A DNA stretch of 62,260 bases from an uncultured Myxococcales bacterium. GTDB lineage: Bacteria > Myxococcota_A > UBA9042. The notes under the pieces were generated by a model that was given only the letters and a program-made list of their open reading frames with translations, made no database searches and was not told where the DNA came from. A program made the translations under genes and the position numbers. Shown here one piece after another: positions 24,988 through 33,242 of the stretch; within the stretch, counting starts at the first letter, position 1, and the number at the start of each line of letters is the position of its first letter. The DNA lies in contig CAIYWC010000189.1 of assembly GCA_903929795.1 (NCBI GenBank), positions 136,474 to 198,733 of the forward strand. Reading direction: 5' to 3'.

Positions 24988-26550
24988 ATGACAGCGACCA
25001 CGCTTCAGACCAAGAGCCAGAAGCACGATCTGCTGCCCAAAGGCAAACAGGTTGATCTGACGACGATTTCAAGCCCTGGCCGCTGGAAGCCGGAATTTGC
25101 AGTGCCGTTCAACCAGCGGCAGCTCGGCAAGAAGATCCTGATTTCCAATGACATGGGCGATTGGGACCTGCTGACCCGCGAAGAATTTCGCGATTTCATC
25201 GAGGGCAAGCCGCAGCCGGGCGAGCCGCTTTATGAGAAGCTCAAGAAGGGCAACTTCATCGCCAAGGAAGTCGATGTCACGGCGCAGGCGGAGCGCTGGC
25301 GGCGCAAGAAGCAATACCTGTTTTACGGCCCGACCTTGCACGCGTTCGTGCTGACGCACCGCTGCAACCACGGCTGCCAGTATTGCCACAGCTCGATCGT
25401 CGGCATGGACCGCACGGACACGGACATGAGCATCGAGACGGCCGAGCGCGCCGTCGATTTGGTGTTCCAGACGACAAGCCCGGGCATCACCATCGAGTTT
25501 CAGGGCGGCGAGCCGACGGCGAACTGGGAAGTGCTGCAGCACGTCGTCGAGTACGCGCGGCAGAAGAACGCGCTGGCCAACAAGGCGCTGTCCTTCGCGC
25601 TGGTGACCAACCTGTCGTTGATGGACGACGAGAAGATGGAATACCTGCTGGATCGCAAGGTCCAGATCTGCACGAGCTTGGATGGCCCCGAGGATTTGCA
25701 CAACAAAATCCGCATCTTCAAAGACGGCAACAGCCACGAGAACCTGCTGCACTGGATGAAGAAGATCAACGCCCGCTATGGCGAACTGGGGCTGGACACC
25801 AACCTCTACCGCGTGGAAGCGCTGCCGACGATCACCAAGCCGAGCCTGCATCGCTGGAAGGAAATCGTCGACACGTATGTTGAGGCGGGCTGTAAGGCGG
25901 TGTTCCTGCGCAAGCTGGACCCGTTTGGCTTCGCCGAGCGGACCGCCAAGACGCTGGGCTACTCGATGGACGACTTTCTGGAATTCTACGCGCACGCGGT
26001 CGATTACATCATTGAGCTCAACCGCAACGGCACGCAGGTGATGGAGCGCCACGCGTCGATCATGTTGAACAAGATCCTGGCGGATCAGGAGCCGAACTAC
26101 CTGGACCTGCGCACGCCGGGTGGCGCGTGCATCGGCCAGCTGGGCTACGCGCCGGACGGCGGCGTGTATTCGAGCGACGAAGGGCGATTCGTGGCCGCGA
26201 TGGGCGACGAGATGTTCAAGATCGGCACAGTCGACGACACGTACCACCAGCTGATGACCAACGCGCAAACCCGCGCCATGGTGATGTCAGGCTTGAACGA
26301 CGCACAGCCGGATTGCGTCAGCTGTGTGTACAAGCCGTGGTGCGGTCAGCAAGTCGAATACAACTACAAAACGCAGGGTTCGCTGCACGGCCACATGCGC
26401 GACTCCGTGTGGTGCAAAAAGCACAAGTCGATTTTTGACTACCTGATGCACAAACTGGAAAACGCCGACGAAAAAGACATGGAGATGTTCAAGCGCTGGA
26501 CGACCAACCGCCAGCTGGAACACTTCTTGCAGGAACGCGCGCCGCTATAG
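24988..26550 (+). CDS. hxsB: HxsB-like radical SAM maturase
   Basis: The 520-residue protein has the HxsB order. An N-terminal domain with PFNQRQLGKKILISNDMG and LTREEF (HxsB LPFxFxR/LTNxxGE region) is followed by LHAFVLTHRCNHGCQYC (Cys126, 130, 133). Next come IEFQGGEPTANWE, FALVTNLSLMDDEKMEYLL and ICTSLDGPEDLHNKIR. The C-terminus has Cys381, CX2CX5C (Cys443, 446, 452) and Cys476, suggesting two auxiliary iron-sulfur clusters. HxsB is one of the paired radical SAM enzymes of the His-Xaa-Ser system (TIGR03978 family). AGGAG lies nine bases upstream of the start. No His-Xaa-Ser repeat protein (HxsA) is visible nearby. Confidence 0.8.
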   Translation: MTATTLQTKSQKHDLLPKGKQVDLTTISSPGRWKPEFAVPFNQRQLGKKILISNDMGDWDLLTREEFRDFIEGKPQPGEPLYEKLKKGNFIAKEVDVTAQAERWRRKKQYLFYGPTLHAFVLTHRCNHGCQYCHSSIVGMDRTDTDMSIETAERAVDLVFQTTSPGITIEFQGGEPTANWEVLQHVVEYARQKNALANKALSFALVTNLSLMDDEKMEYLLDRKVQICTSLDGPEDLHNKIRIFKDGNSHENLLHWMKKINARYGELGLDTNLYRVEALPTITKPSLHRWKEIVDTYVEAGCKAVFLRKLDPFGFAERTAKTLGYSMDDFLEFYAHAVDYIIELNRNGTQVMERHASIMLNKILADQEPNYLDLRTPGGACIGQLGYAPDGGVYSSDEGRFVAAMGDEMFKIGTVDDTYHQLMTNAQTRAMVMSGLNDAQPDCVSCVYKPWCGQQVEYNYKTQGSLHGHMRDSVWCKKHKSIFDYLMHKLENADEKDMEMFKRWTTNRQLEHFLQERAPL

Positions 26551-26573
26551 ACGCGGCGGACAGGCGGGACGGG

Positions 26574-26708
26574 ATGGCGCAGCCGATTTCGGAACGCTCA
26601 CGTCGTTCGCCGCGCTCGCAGGGACAGGCGGCAGCGTGGTTCGGACAGTTCGGGGGCGTGCATCTTGCCCTTCCGGGCGCTTTCGGGCGCAAACGCGCGG
26701 ACCGGTAG
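26574..26708 (+). CDS. Possible 44-residue small protein downstream of hxsB
   Basis: An ATG 23 bases after hxsB opens a 44-codon frame ending 3 bases before the next ATG, with a GGACGGG stretch upstream. The product starts MAQPISERS and has a Gly/Phe/Trp-containing core (AAAWFGQFGG) and a basic C-terminus, with no Cys. GC at third positions is about 70% by my count, lower than expected for this GC-rich window. Position makes it a candidate precursor peptide, but it could be chance. Confidence 0.3.
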   Translation: MAQPISERSRRSPRSQGQAAAWFGQFGGVHLALPGAFGRKRADR

Positions 26709-26711
26709 ACC

Positions 26712-27773
26712 ATGCTGCTTGGCGCCACAACTCCCGGCCTCGAAATCCTCAGCGTTCACCATGGCTTGGCGATTCATGCGCTCGCGCACGAGCGCGTGTG
26801 GGCCAGCCGCGGCGGGCGCCTGTACACGCGCGCGCTGCTGGGCGGTCCATGGCAACTGGCGGACCGACTGCCGGAGCCGGCGTGGCAGCGGCTGCTCGGC
26901 CGCTCAGCGCTCATCGGCCAGACGCTGCGCCTGGGGATTCACAGCGTCGTACCGCTGTCGAGTCGCGCGCAGCTCATTGTCGCGACGGGCCGCCTCTGGC
27001 GCGTGGAGGACGGCCGCTGGCAGGAAGCCCTGCGCTTTGATTTTCGCAAGCCGGCGCGCCTGGGCGTGCTGCAAACAGCGGAAGGCTTGGTTTTTTGTGG
27101 CGAATACACGCTCAACCCGCGCCGCGACCGGCCAATTCGCCTGTGGCGCTCGGACGACGGCGCGCGCACGTTCCAGCAAGTTTTTGCGTTCCCGGTGGGC
27201 CAGGTCCGGCACATCCACTTCATCCAGCAGGACCCCCACGACGGCGCGCTCTGGCTCGGCACCGGTGATCGCGATGCGGAAAGCGCGATCTGGCGGTCGA
27301 CCGACAGCGGCGAGACCTGGCTCCGCGTCGGCGGCGGCGATCAGCGCTGGCGGGCGATTGGCGTCGCCTTTCTGAACGACGCGGTCGTCTGGGGCACGGA
27401 CGCGGGCTGCGACGCCGGGCGGTTCACGAACCTCGCGCTGCGCTGGGATCGCCAAACCGGCGCGCTGACGACCCTGGCCGAGCTGCAAGGCCCGGTGCAC
27501 GGCGTCACCGCGCTGCCCGACGGGACCGTGCTGCTGGCGACCGGCTGCGAGGGCGGCGCCAACGAGATCGACCGGCGCGTGCATCTTTGGGCGGTGCGCG
27601 GATCGGGCCATCCGCAAGAAATCGCGCGTTTTGCCGCAGGCTTGCAGCCCAAGCGCGCGCAGTATCCGGTGCTGCATTTTGCCCAAGGCCAGGCCGAATC
27701 GGAGCGGATCTGGCTGGTCGGGCGCGGCCTGCTCGCCGGTTCGCTCGTGGCGCTGGAAGCGCGTTTGGCCTGA
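26712..27773 (+). CDS. BNR/Asp-box beta-propeller protein
   Basis: The 353-residue protein contains Asp-box motifs (SDDGARTF and STDSGETW) separated by about 55 residues, with repeated beta-rich blades such as HIHFIQQDPHDGALWLGTGD. This is the pattern of sialidase-like or exo-alpha-sialidase-fold propellers and of many bacterial sensor proteins without sialidase activity. No signal peptide is seen, so it is probably cytoplasmic. No Arg triad for sialic acid could be confirmed. It follows the Hxs-like genes on the same strand and is probably part of that transcript. Its ligand is unknown. Confidence 0.65.
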   Translation: MLLGATTPGLEILSVHHGLAIHALAHERVWASRGGRLYTRALLGGPWQLADRLPEPAWQRLLGRSALIGQTLRLGIHSVVPLSSRAQLIVATGRLWRVEDGRWQEALRFDFRKPARLGVLQTAEGLVFCGEYTLNPRRDRPIRLWRSDDGARTFQQVFAFPVGQVRHIHFIQQDPHDGALWLGTGDRDAESAIWRSTDSGETWLRVGGGDQRWRAIGVAFLNDAVVWGTDAGCDAGRFTNLALRWDRQTGALTTLAELQGPVHGVTALPDGTVLLATGCEGGANEIDRRVHLWAVRGSGHPQEIARFAAGLQPKRAQYPVLHFAQGQAESERIWLVGRGLLAGSLVALEARLA

Positions 27774-27822
27774 ACGTGGCGCTGGCCCGCGGTTGTGGCA
27801 TGCTGCCTGCCGGAGGTGCCCT

Positions 27823-29154
27823 GTGGCGTATCGCGCCGTTGAAATCATTGCCCGCAAGCGCGACGGCTTGACGCTCGCCGGCGACGAAATTCGCTGGCTC
27901 ATCGCGGGCTTCACCGACGGCAGCGTGCCCGACTACCAGATGGCGGCCTTTGCCATGGCGGTCTTTTGGCGCGGCATGACGTCCGACGAGACGGCGGCGC
28001 TTCTGGACGCGATGGAGCGCTCCGGCGACGTCGTGCGCTGGCCCGGCTTGCCGTGGCCGACCGCCGACAAGCACTCGACCGGCGGCGTGGGCGACAAGGT
28101 GTCCATTCCGCTCGCGCCCGCCGTCGCGGCGTGCGGCGTGGCCGTGCCGATGATCTCCGGCCGCGGTCTGGGCCACACCGGCGGCACGCTCGACAAGCTG
28201 GAGTCCATCCCCGGCTTCAACGTCCGCCTCGACCTCGCGGCGTTTGATGCCATGGTCCGCAGCATCGGCGTCAGCCTGATCGGCCAGACCGACCGCCTGG
28301 TGCCGGCGGACAAGAAACTGTACGCACTGCGCGACGTCACAGCGACGGTGGAGAGCATTCCGCTGATTACGGCGTCGATTTTGTCCAAGAAGCTGGCCGA
28401 AGGTGTGGGCGCGCTGGTCATGGACGTGAAAGTCGGCTCCGGCGCGTTCATGAAAGACCGCGCGGCGGCGCTCAAGCTGGCGCAGTCGCTGGTGGGCGCA
28501 GGCACAGCGGCGGGACGCAAGGTGACCGCGTTCCTGACGGCCATGGATCGGCCGCTGGGCACGCACATCGGAAATTCGCTGGAAATCATTGAATCCATTG
28601 ATATTTTGCATGGTCGCGGACCAGCAGATACGCGCGAACTGACGGTCCGGCTGGGTGGCGAGATGCTGCGGCTCTGCGGCGCGGCGTCGACGCTCGCGGA
28701 TGGCGAAGCGCAAATCGCAGCGGCGCTGGACGACGGCCGTGCGCTGGCGAAATTCCGGGCGCTTGTGACAGCGCATGGCGGCGATCCGCGCGTGTGTGAC
28801 GACCCGCAAGGCGTGCTGCCTCGCGCGCCGCTGGTGACGCCGCTGCTGGCCTGGCAGGACGGAATCGTGCAGCGGATGGACGCGCTGCAAATTGGCGTGG
28901 CGGCAGTGCATTTGGGTGCGGGCCGCAATACGGCGGCGGACACGGTCGATCCGGCGGTCGGCTTCGTGCTGGCGAAAAAACCGGGCGATCCGGTGCGCGC
29001 GGGCGAGCCGCTGGTCCACGTGCACGCGCGCACGGCTGAACAGACGACCGCCGCGTTGGCCGAATTGCGCGCTGCGATTGCCCTGGATCGCGCAGCGCCG
29101 ACGCTCCTGCCGCTGTGGCTTGATGTCGTGACCGACGCGAGGCCCCATGAGTGA
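27823..29154 (+). CDS. deoA: Pyrimidine-nucleoside / thymidine phosphorylase
   Basis: The enzyme splits pyrimidine nucleosides with phosphate to base and (deoxy)ribose-1-phosphate in the cytoplasm. The 443-residue product has the family signature: KHSTGGVGDKVS (phosphate site), SGRGLGHTGGTLDKLE, a KVGSGAFMK element, and a C-terminal swivel domain ending in a VHVHAR strand. The GTG start has CGGAGG six bases upstream. It overlaps the next gene by eight bases. Whether it prefers thymidine (deoA) or also uridine (pdp) cannot be told from sequence alone. Confidence 0.9.
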   Translation: MAYRAVEIIARKRDGLTLAGDEIRWLIAGFTDGSVPDYQMAAFAMAVFWRGMTSDETAALLDAMERSGDVVRWPGLPWPTADKHSTGGVGDKVSIPLAPAVAACGVAVPMISGRGLGHTGGTLDKLESIPGFNVRLDLAAFDAMVRSIGVSLIGQTDRLVPADKKLYALRDVTATVESIPLITASILSKKLAEGVGALVMDVKVGSGAFMKDRAAALKLAQSLVGAGTAAGRKVTAFLTAMDRPLGTHIGNSLEIIESIDILHGRGPADTRELTVRLGGEMLRLCGAASTLADGEAQIAAALDDGRALAKFRALVTAHGGDPRVCDDPQGVLPRAPLVTPLLAWQDGIVQRMDALQIGVAAVHLGAGRNTAADTVDPAVGFVLAKKPGDPVRAGEPLVHVHARTAEQTTAALAELRAAIALDRAAPTLLPLWLDVVTDARPHE

Positions 29155-30292
29155 CCTTAAGCTCTACGTCAGCGGCGCGGCCATGGCCTTGACCGAGCTG
29201 CCCGAGCGCATTCAGCCCTTTTTGGCGCCGACGTCGCCCGTTGCGACGCGTCTGCGCGCGGCCGCCGGGACCTTGCCGCTGCCGCCGGATCAGCTGGTGC
29301 CCGTCCTGCTGTTTCTGACCCAGGACGGCGATGAACTGGTCCGCAAGAAGGCCACGGCGGCCTTGCAGGAGATGCCCGGCGAGCTCGTGCATCCGGTGCT
29401 GACGCAACTGCACTCGGCGCCGGCGCTGGACGCTGCGGTGCGCGTGTTCCGCAAACACGACGAGATCGCCCGCGAGCTGGCGACGAGCCCGCACATCGCC
29501 GACGACACGATCCGCTGGCTGGCGGGCACGGCGTCAGCGGTGGTGTGCGAAGCGATTGGCCGCAACCAGGTGCGTGCGCTGCGGACGCCGGCGATCATCG
29601 AGGCGCTGTGGCTCAATCCGCGGGCGACGCAGGGCGTGGTGCAGGGCCTGCTGGAGCTCGCCGTGCGCCAGAACCTGCCGCTGGAACACATCGCGGGCTT
29701 TCGCGAGGTCAAGGCGATCCTGTCGGGCGAGGAAAAGGAGTCCGAGCACGAAAAAGGCTTGTCTGACAGCGAGTTCAGCCTCGCGATGGCCTGGGCAACG
29801 CAGAGCTACGAGCGCGAGCATGGCAGCACGCTCGCGGCGCTGACCCCCGAGCAGGCCAAGGCGGAGGAGGACAAGACGTCGACGCTGCAGACGCTCATCA
29901 CCAAGATGTCGGTGTCGCAAAAAGTCCGGCTGGCGATGGTCGGCGACGCCAATGTGCGCAAGCTGCTGATCCGCGACCCCAAGAAGCTGGTAGCGCTGGC
30001 GGTGCTGCGGTCGCCGCGGATCACGGAAGGCGAGGTGACGAATTTCGCCTCCAACAAGTCGCTGTCCGAGGAACTGCTGACGACGATCTGCCGCAACCGC
30101 AACTGGGTCAAAGACTACGCGACACGCAAGGCCTTGGTTTTTAACCCCAAAACGCCGCTAACCTTTGCCATGACGTTTCTGCGCCAGCTCTCGCCCAAGG
30201 ACCTGAAGGACGCGTCCGGCAGCCGCGACGTGAACCAGACCGTGGCGCGGACGGCCAAGCGGATGATCTCGGACAAAGCCGACCACAAGTAG
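29147..30292 (+). CDS. Conserved-looking helical repeat protein of unknown function
   Basis: I do not recognise a named family. The 381-residue product is almost entirely helical, with HEAT-like alternation in the N-terminal half (for example LVRKKATAALQEMP and VRQNLPLEHIAGF), a charged middle (EEKESEHEK), then a Lys/Arg-rich C-terminal half with SQKVRLAMVGDANVRKLLI and NWVKDYATRKALVFNPKTP. No signal peptide or membrane span is seen. It starts within the last codons of the phosphorylase gene (ATGAGTGA), so it is translationally coupled to it. It ends on the base before the stop codon of the convergent nucleotidase gene. Confidence 0.7.
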   Translation: MSDLKLYVSGAAMALTELPERIQPFLAPTSPVATRLRAAAGTLPLPPDQLVPVLLFLTQDGDELVRKKATAALQEMPGELVHPVLTQLHSAPALDAAVRVFRKHDEIARELATSPHIADDTIRWLAGTASAVVCEAIGRNQVRALRTPAIIEALWLNPRATQGVVQGLLELAVRQNLPLEHIAGFREVKAILSGEEKESEHEKGLSDSEFSLAMAWATQSYEREHGSTLAALTPEQAKAEEDKTSTLQTLITKMSVSQKVRLAMVGDANVRKLLIRDPKKLVALAVLRSPRITEGEVTNFASNKSLSEELLTTICRNRNWVKDYATRKALVFNPKTPLTFAMTFLRQLSPKDLKDASGSRDVNQTVARTAKRMISDKADHK

Positions 30293-31948
30293 CTACGGCT
30301 TGTCGAGCTCACCCGCCGTGACGGCTTCGATCAGCACGTCCGACAGCAGCGCAGTCTCGCCGCACGCCGCCTTGTCCTCCGCCTGGAATCGCTTGCCGTC
30401 CAGGCATTGCCGCTCGCCCAGCTGCAGCGGCAAGTAGCTGCTGCCGCCGCGCGCGAGGTAATCCAGCGTCGCGATTGTGTATTTCTTGCCCGGCACCAGC
30501 GGCTTGCCGCCGACCGCGATGTCCTGCGCGCGATCGCCGTGCGCCTCGATCGCCACCGGCTTGTTGTCCACGTAGCTGTAGCGTGCCGGCGTCCGCGCCA
30601 CATCGCACCGCACCTGGATACCCCAGACGATGCTGTTGGCGCCGTGCTCCAGGTTCTGCGCGTGGCCGCACGCGTGCTCCAGGACATCCTTGAGCTGCGC
30701 GCCCGTCAGCGTCACGGTGACGACGCGGTTGCGAAACGGGTGGATCGCCGACACGTCCAGATTGGTGACCGGCCCGGGCGGGTAGATCGTGTGGCTGCGA
30801 AAGCCGCCGGTGTTCAGCAGCCCGCCGTCCACGTGGCGCTTGCTCGCGCGCTCCGCGTACTGCGCCACAGCGCGCGTCGCCCGCACGGCGTACTGCGAGT
30901 GCGCGATATCCATGACATCCCAAGCATAATCGCGTTTGCCGATCACTTTCTCCGCCTCCAGATTCTGCAGCAGCGCGTCCGTCTTCGCCACGATTGCCGG
31001 ATCCGGCTGGTGCGCCGTTGGCAGTTCCAGCGCGTAGGTCGTCGCGTCCAGGACGTGGCCCTCGGCGTCCACCGCGAGATCGATGCGTCCCAGCCGCTCA
31101 AACCGCGCGCCGGTCTGGGTAATCCACGTCGGCGACAGCCGGTCGTTGTGCTCAACCCGCACCGCGTGCTCAAGCTTGGTGTGCGAGTGCCCGCCGACGA
31201 TGACGTCAATGCCCATGACGGCCTGGGCGAGCTGCTTGTCGTCGTCGACGCCGAGGTGCGAGAGCAGCACGACGGTCTCCGCACCCTGGTGCCGCAGCGC
31301 CGAGAGGCTCGCCTGGACGGTCTCGATCAGCGGCTTCAACTTGACGTCGCCCAGGTCGGAAATCGTGCGCGTGCTCGGCGTCAGCAGGCCAAACAGCCCG
31401 ATCTTGATGCCGCCGCAATCGACCAGCGCGGTGGCACCAAACAGCCCGGCCGGCCGGCCCGGCTCGGTCGGATCGAGTGAGGTCCCGTCCCCGTCGACGT
31501 TCGCCGCCAGCAGCCGGTACTGACTCAGCCCCTGCAGCGCGCGCCGCACGGTCTTCGGGCCGTTGTCAAACTCGTGGTTGCCCAACGCACCGGCGTCGTA
31601 GCCGGCCGCCTCGTACAGCGACCACATGTCCGCCGCCGCCCGCGCGCGATCGCCGTCCTGCCGCTCCAGGAAACGCCCTTGCAGCACGTCCCCGCCTTCC
31701 AGCAGCAGCACGCCGCCCGGATGCGCCGCAAGCGCCTCTTTCTTGGCCTCGGCAATCCGCGCCAGCGGGTACGTGTACGTCAGCTTGCCATCCGCCCCTC
31801 GGACCGCGCCGTCGAAATTCGACTCACTGTCGTTTGTCGTCAGCAGCAGGCACCGGCGCGGCGGCGCGAGCGTTGGCGCGACGACCGGAGACTGCGCCGC
31901 ACCGCACGCCAGCGTGAACAGGACCGCCAGATACGCAAATTTTCGCAT
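30293..31948 (-). CDS. 5'-nucleotidase / UshA-family metallophosphatase, possible lipoprotein
   Basis: The 551-residue protein has the two-domain layout of bacterial 5'-nucleotidases. The N-terminal calcineurin-like metallophosphatase has NDSESNFDG, GGDVLQG, GNHEFDNG, VVLLSHLGVD and GGHSHT. The C-terminal nucleotide-binding domain has NTGGFR and KKYTIATLDYLARGG. The N-terminus is a signal sequence ending LFTLAC, a somewhat atypical lipobox, so it is secreted and perhaps lipid-anchored. It is the last gene of the microcompartment-protein/aldolase operon, four bases or less after the aldolase. It would release nucleosides from nucleotides, which the phosphorylase next door could use. Confidence 0.85.
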   Translation of the reverse strand: MRKFAYLAVLFTLACGAAQSPVVAPTLAPPRRCLLLTTNDSESNFDGAVRGADGKLTYTYPLARIAEAKKEALAAHPGGVLLLEGGDVLQGRFLERQDGDRARAAADMWSLYEAAGYDAGALGNHEFDNGPKTVRRALQGLSQYRLLAANVDGDGTSLDPTEPGRPAGLFGATALVDCGGIKIGLFGLLTPSTRTISDLGDVKLKPLIETVQASLSALRHQGAETVVLLSHLGVDDDKQLAQAVMGIDVIVGGHSHTKLEHAVRVEHNDRLSPTWITQTGARFERLGRIDLAVDAEGHVLDATTYALELPTAHQPDPAIVAKTDALLQNLEAEKVIGKRDYAWDVMDIAHSQYAVRATRAVAQYAERASKRHVDGGLLNTGGFRSHTIYPPGPVTNLDVSAIHPFRNRVVTVTLTGAQLKDVLEHACGHAQNLEHGANSIVWGIQVRCDVARTPARYSYVDNKPVAIEAHGDRAQDIAVGGKPLVPGKKYTIATLDYLARGGSSYLPLQLGERQCLDGKRFQAEDKAACGETALLSDVLIEAVTAGELDKP

Positions 31949-31951
31949 GAA

Positions 31952-32647
31952 TTACCCTTTGTTGCGCGCTTGCGGGCCCAGCCCAGCCTTTTTCCGCGCG
32001 TCCAGCAGCCGCGCCAGATCGGCGTTCGGCAGCGTCGTCACCCGCCCGAGCTGCAGCGCCCGCAGCTGGATCGCCGCCAAGTGCTCAACAAGCTCCGCGC
32101 GCAGGAACGCCTGTTCCAGATCGTCGCCCCAGGCCAGCACGCCGTGGTTGCCCAACGTCAGCGCGTCAACCGCCAGCGCGGCGGTCTTGAGCTGTGCCAA
32201 CTGCTCCGCGCTCTGCGGAAAAGCATACGGCAACAGCGGAATTTCCGCACCGAGCGACACCACACTCTCGGCCAGCATCCGCGGCTCCACCGCCACGCCC
32301 GCCACCGCCAGCGCCGTCGCGTTCGGCGCGTGGGTGTGCACGACCGCGCGCACGTCCGGCCGCGCCGCGTAGACCGCCCGGTGCAGCTTCAGCTCGGAAA
32401 ACGGCTTGCGCCCGCCTTGCAGCACGCGATCCTTGGCGTCCAGCACGATCAGGTCGCTCTCGGTCAGCACGCGCTTGGAGAGCGCCGTCGGCGTGGCCAG
32501 CAGGTGCTCACCCGCCAGCCGCAGCGTCACGTTGCCATCGTGGTTCGCCACCCAGCCGCGTGTGTGCAATTCCTGAGCAATCGCAAGCAGTTGTCGACGG
32601 GCCAACGCCAGCGTCGGCTCACCCAGATGCAGGCGGTGCACGGTCAT
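31952..32647 (-). CDS. Class II (zinc) aldolase, fuculose-phosphate type
   Basis: The 231-residue protein has the class II aldolase/adducin fold signatures: NHDGNVTLRL, ALSKRVL, the catalytic Glu85 in PFSELKLHRAVY, Zn ligands His104 and His106 in VVHTHAPNA, and His168 in LGNHGVL. Relatives cleave fuculose-, rhamnulose- or 5-deoxyribulose-1-phosphate to dihydroxyacetone phosphate and a short aldehyde. Its ATG overlaps the upstream microcompartment gene's stop (TGATG). Linkage to vertex proteins matches the microcompartment loci of Planctomycetes and of Haliangium, where a class II aldolase is a core enzyme. The true substrate is not determinable here. Confidence 0.85.
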   Translation of the reverse strand: MTVHRLHLGEPTLALARRQLLAIAQELHTRGWVANHDGNVTLRLAGEHLLATPTALSKRVLTESDLIVLDAKDRVLQGGRKPFSELKLHRAVYAARPDVRAVVHTHAPNATALAVAGVAVEPRMLAESVVSLGAEIPLLPYAFPQSAEQLAQLKTAALAVDALTLGNHGVLAWGDDLEQAFLRAELVEHLAAIQLRALQLGRVTTLPNADLARLLDARKKAGLGPQARNKG

Positions 32648-32919
32648 CAGGCAGTCGCCGTGACGGCGTCGACGACGCCGACGATCAGGCAGCGGACGGG
32701 CGATTTGGCGTCGCCGAGCAGGGACCGGATGCCGTTGCCTTCGCGCAGGATGACGACAGTGTCGCCGGGGCCGGCTTGCGCGTGGTCGACGGCGAGAAAG
32801 CTGTCGCCAACGTCGCTGCCGTCGGTTTCGATGGGCTGAACGGCAAAAACCGCCAAGCCGTGCAAGCCGGGATGCTTGACGGTCGAGACGACGCTGCCGA
32901 GCACGCGGGCGAGGATCAC
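32647..32919 (-). CDS. Microcompartment vertex protein (EutN/CcmL, BMC-P), first copy
   Basis: The 90-residue protein begins MILARVLGSVVSTVKHPGL and continues AVQPI, FLAVDHAQAGPGDTVVI, REGNGIR and LIVGVVDAV, the full BMC-P pattern. Such proteins form pentamers that cap the vertices of bacterial microcompartment shells. The GTG start overlaps the preceding gene in GTGA, with CGGAG seven bases upstream. The stop overlaps the aldolase start. No hexameric (BMC-H) or trimeric (BMC-T) shell gene lies in this window. Confidence 0.9.
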   Translation of the reverse strand: MILARVLGSVVSTVKHPGLHGLAVFAVQPIETDGSDVGDSFLAVDHAQAGPGDTVVILREGNGIRSLLGDAKSPVRCLIVGVVDAVTATA

Positions 32920-33191
32920 GACAGGCTCCGGCCGTCGACCGCGTCGACAATCGCAATGATTGCAGCGTCTACGGGCACAAACGGGTCTGGCATCGCCAGC
33001 GCGGCCTCGCGTGAAGTCGTGAGGTGTACGCAGTCGCCCGGCCCCGCTTGCGTGACGTCGGCGGCGCACAGCGGCTTGCCGCGATCGCGGCCGTCCTCGT
33101 CGATCGGCTGGACCATGAGCAGGCGAATGCCTTCCAGCCCCGGCGTTTTCCGGGTCGCGACCACATTGCCGATGACGCGCGCGAGCAGCAT
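32916..33191 (-). CDS. Microcompartment vertex protein (EutN/CcmL, BMC-P), second copy
   Basis: The 91-residue protein starts MLLARVIGNVVATRKTPGLEG and has MVQPIDEDG, TQAGPGDCV and AIIAIVDAVDG, the BMC-P pattern. It lacks the REGNGIR stretch near residue 60 of its neighbour (TSREAAL instead). The two copies differ clearly, so they are not a recent duplication and may occupy different vertices. The ATG at 33191 begins the operon, 51 bp from the divergent CitE-like gene. Confidence 0.88.
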   Translation of the reverse strand: MLLARVIGNVVATRKTPGLEGIRLLMVQPIDEDGRDRGKPLCAADVTQAGPGDCVHLTTSREAALAMPDPFVPVDAAIIAIVDAVDGRSLS

Positions 33192-33242
33192 GGGCACACT
33201 GTCGCACGCGCGCCGTTGCGCGACAAGGCCCGGAGCGTCAAG

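Noticed and set aside
19059..26708. A His-Xaa-Ser repeat (HxsA) substrate inside the radical SAM cluster
   Set aside because: I looked through the genes and gaps for HxS repeats and saw none; only the unproven 44-codon frame remains.
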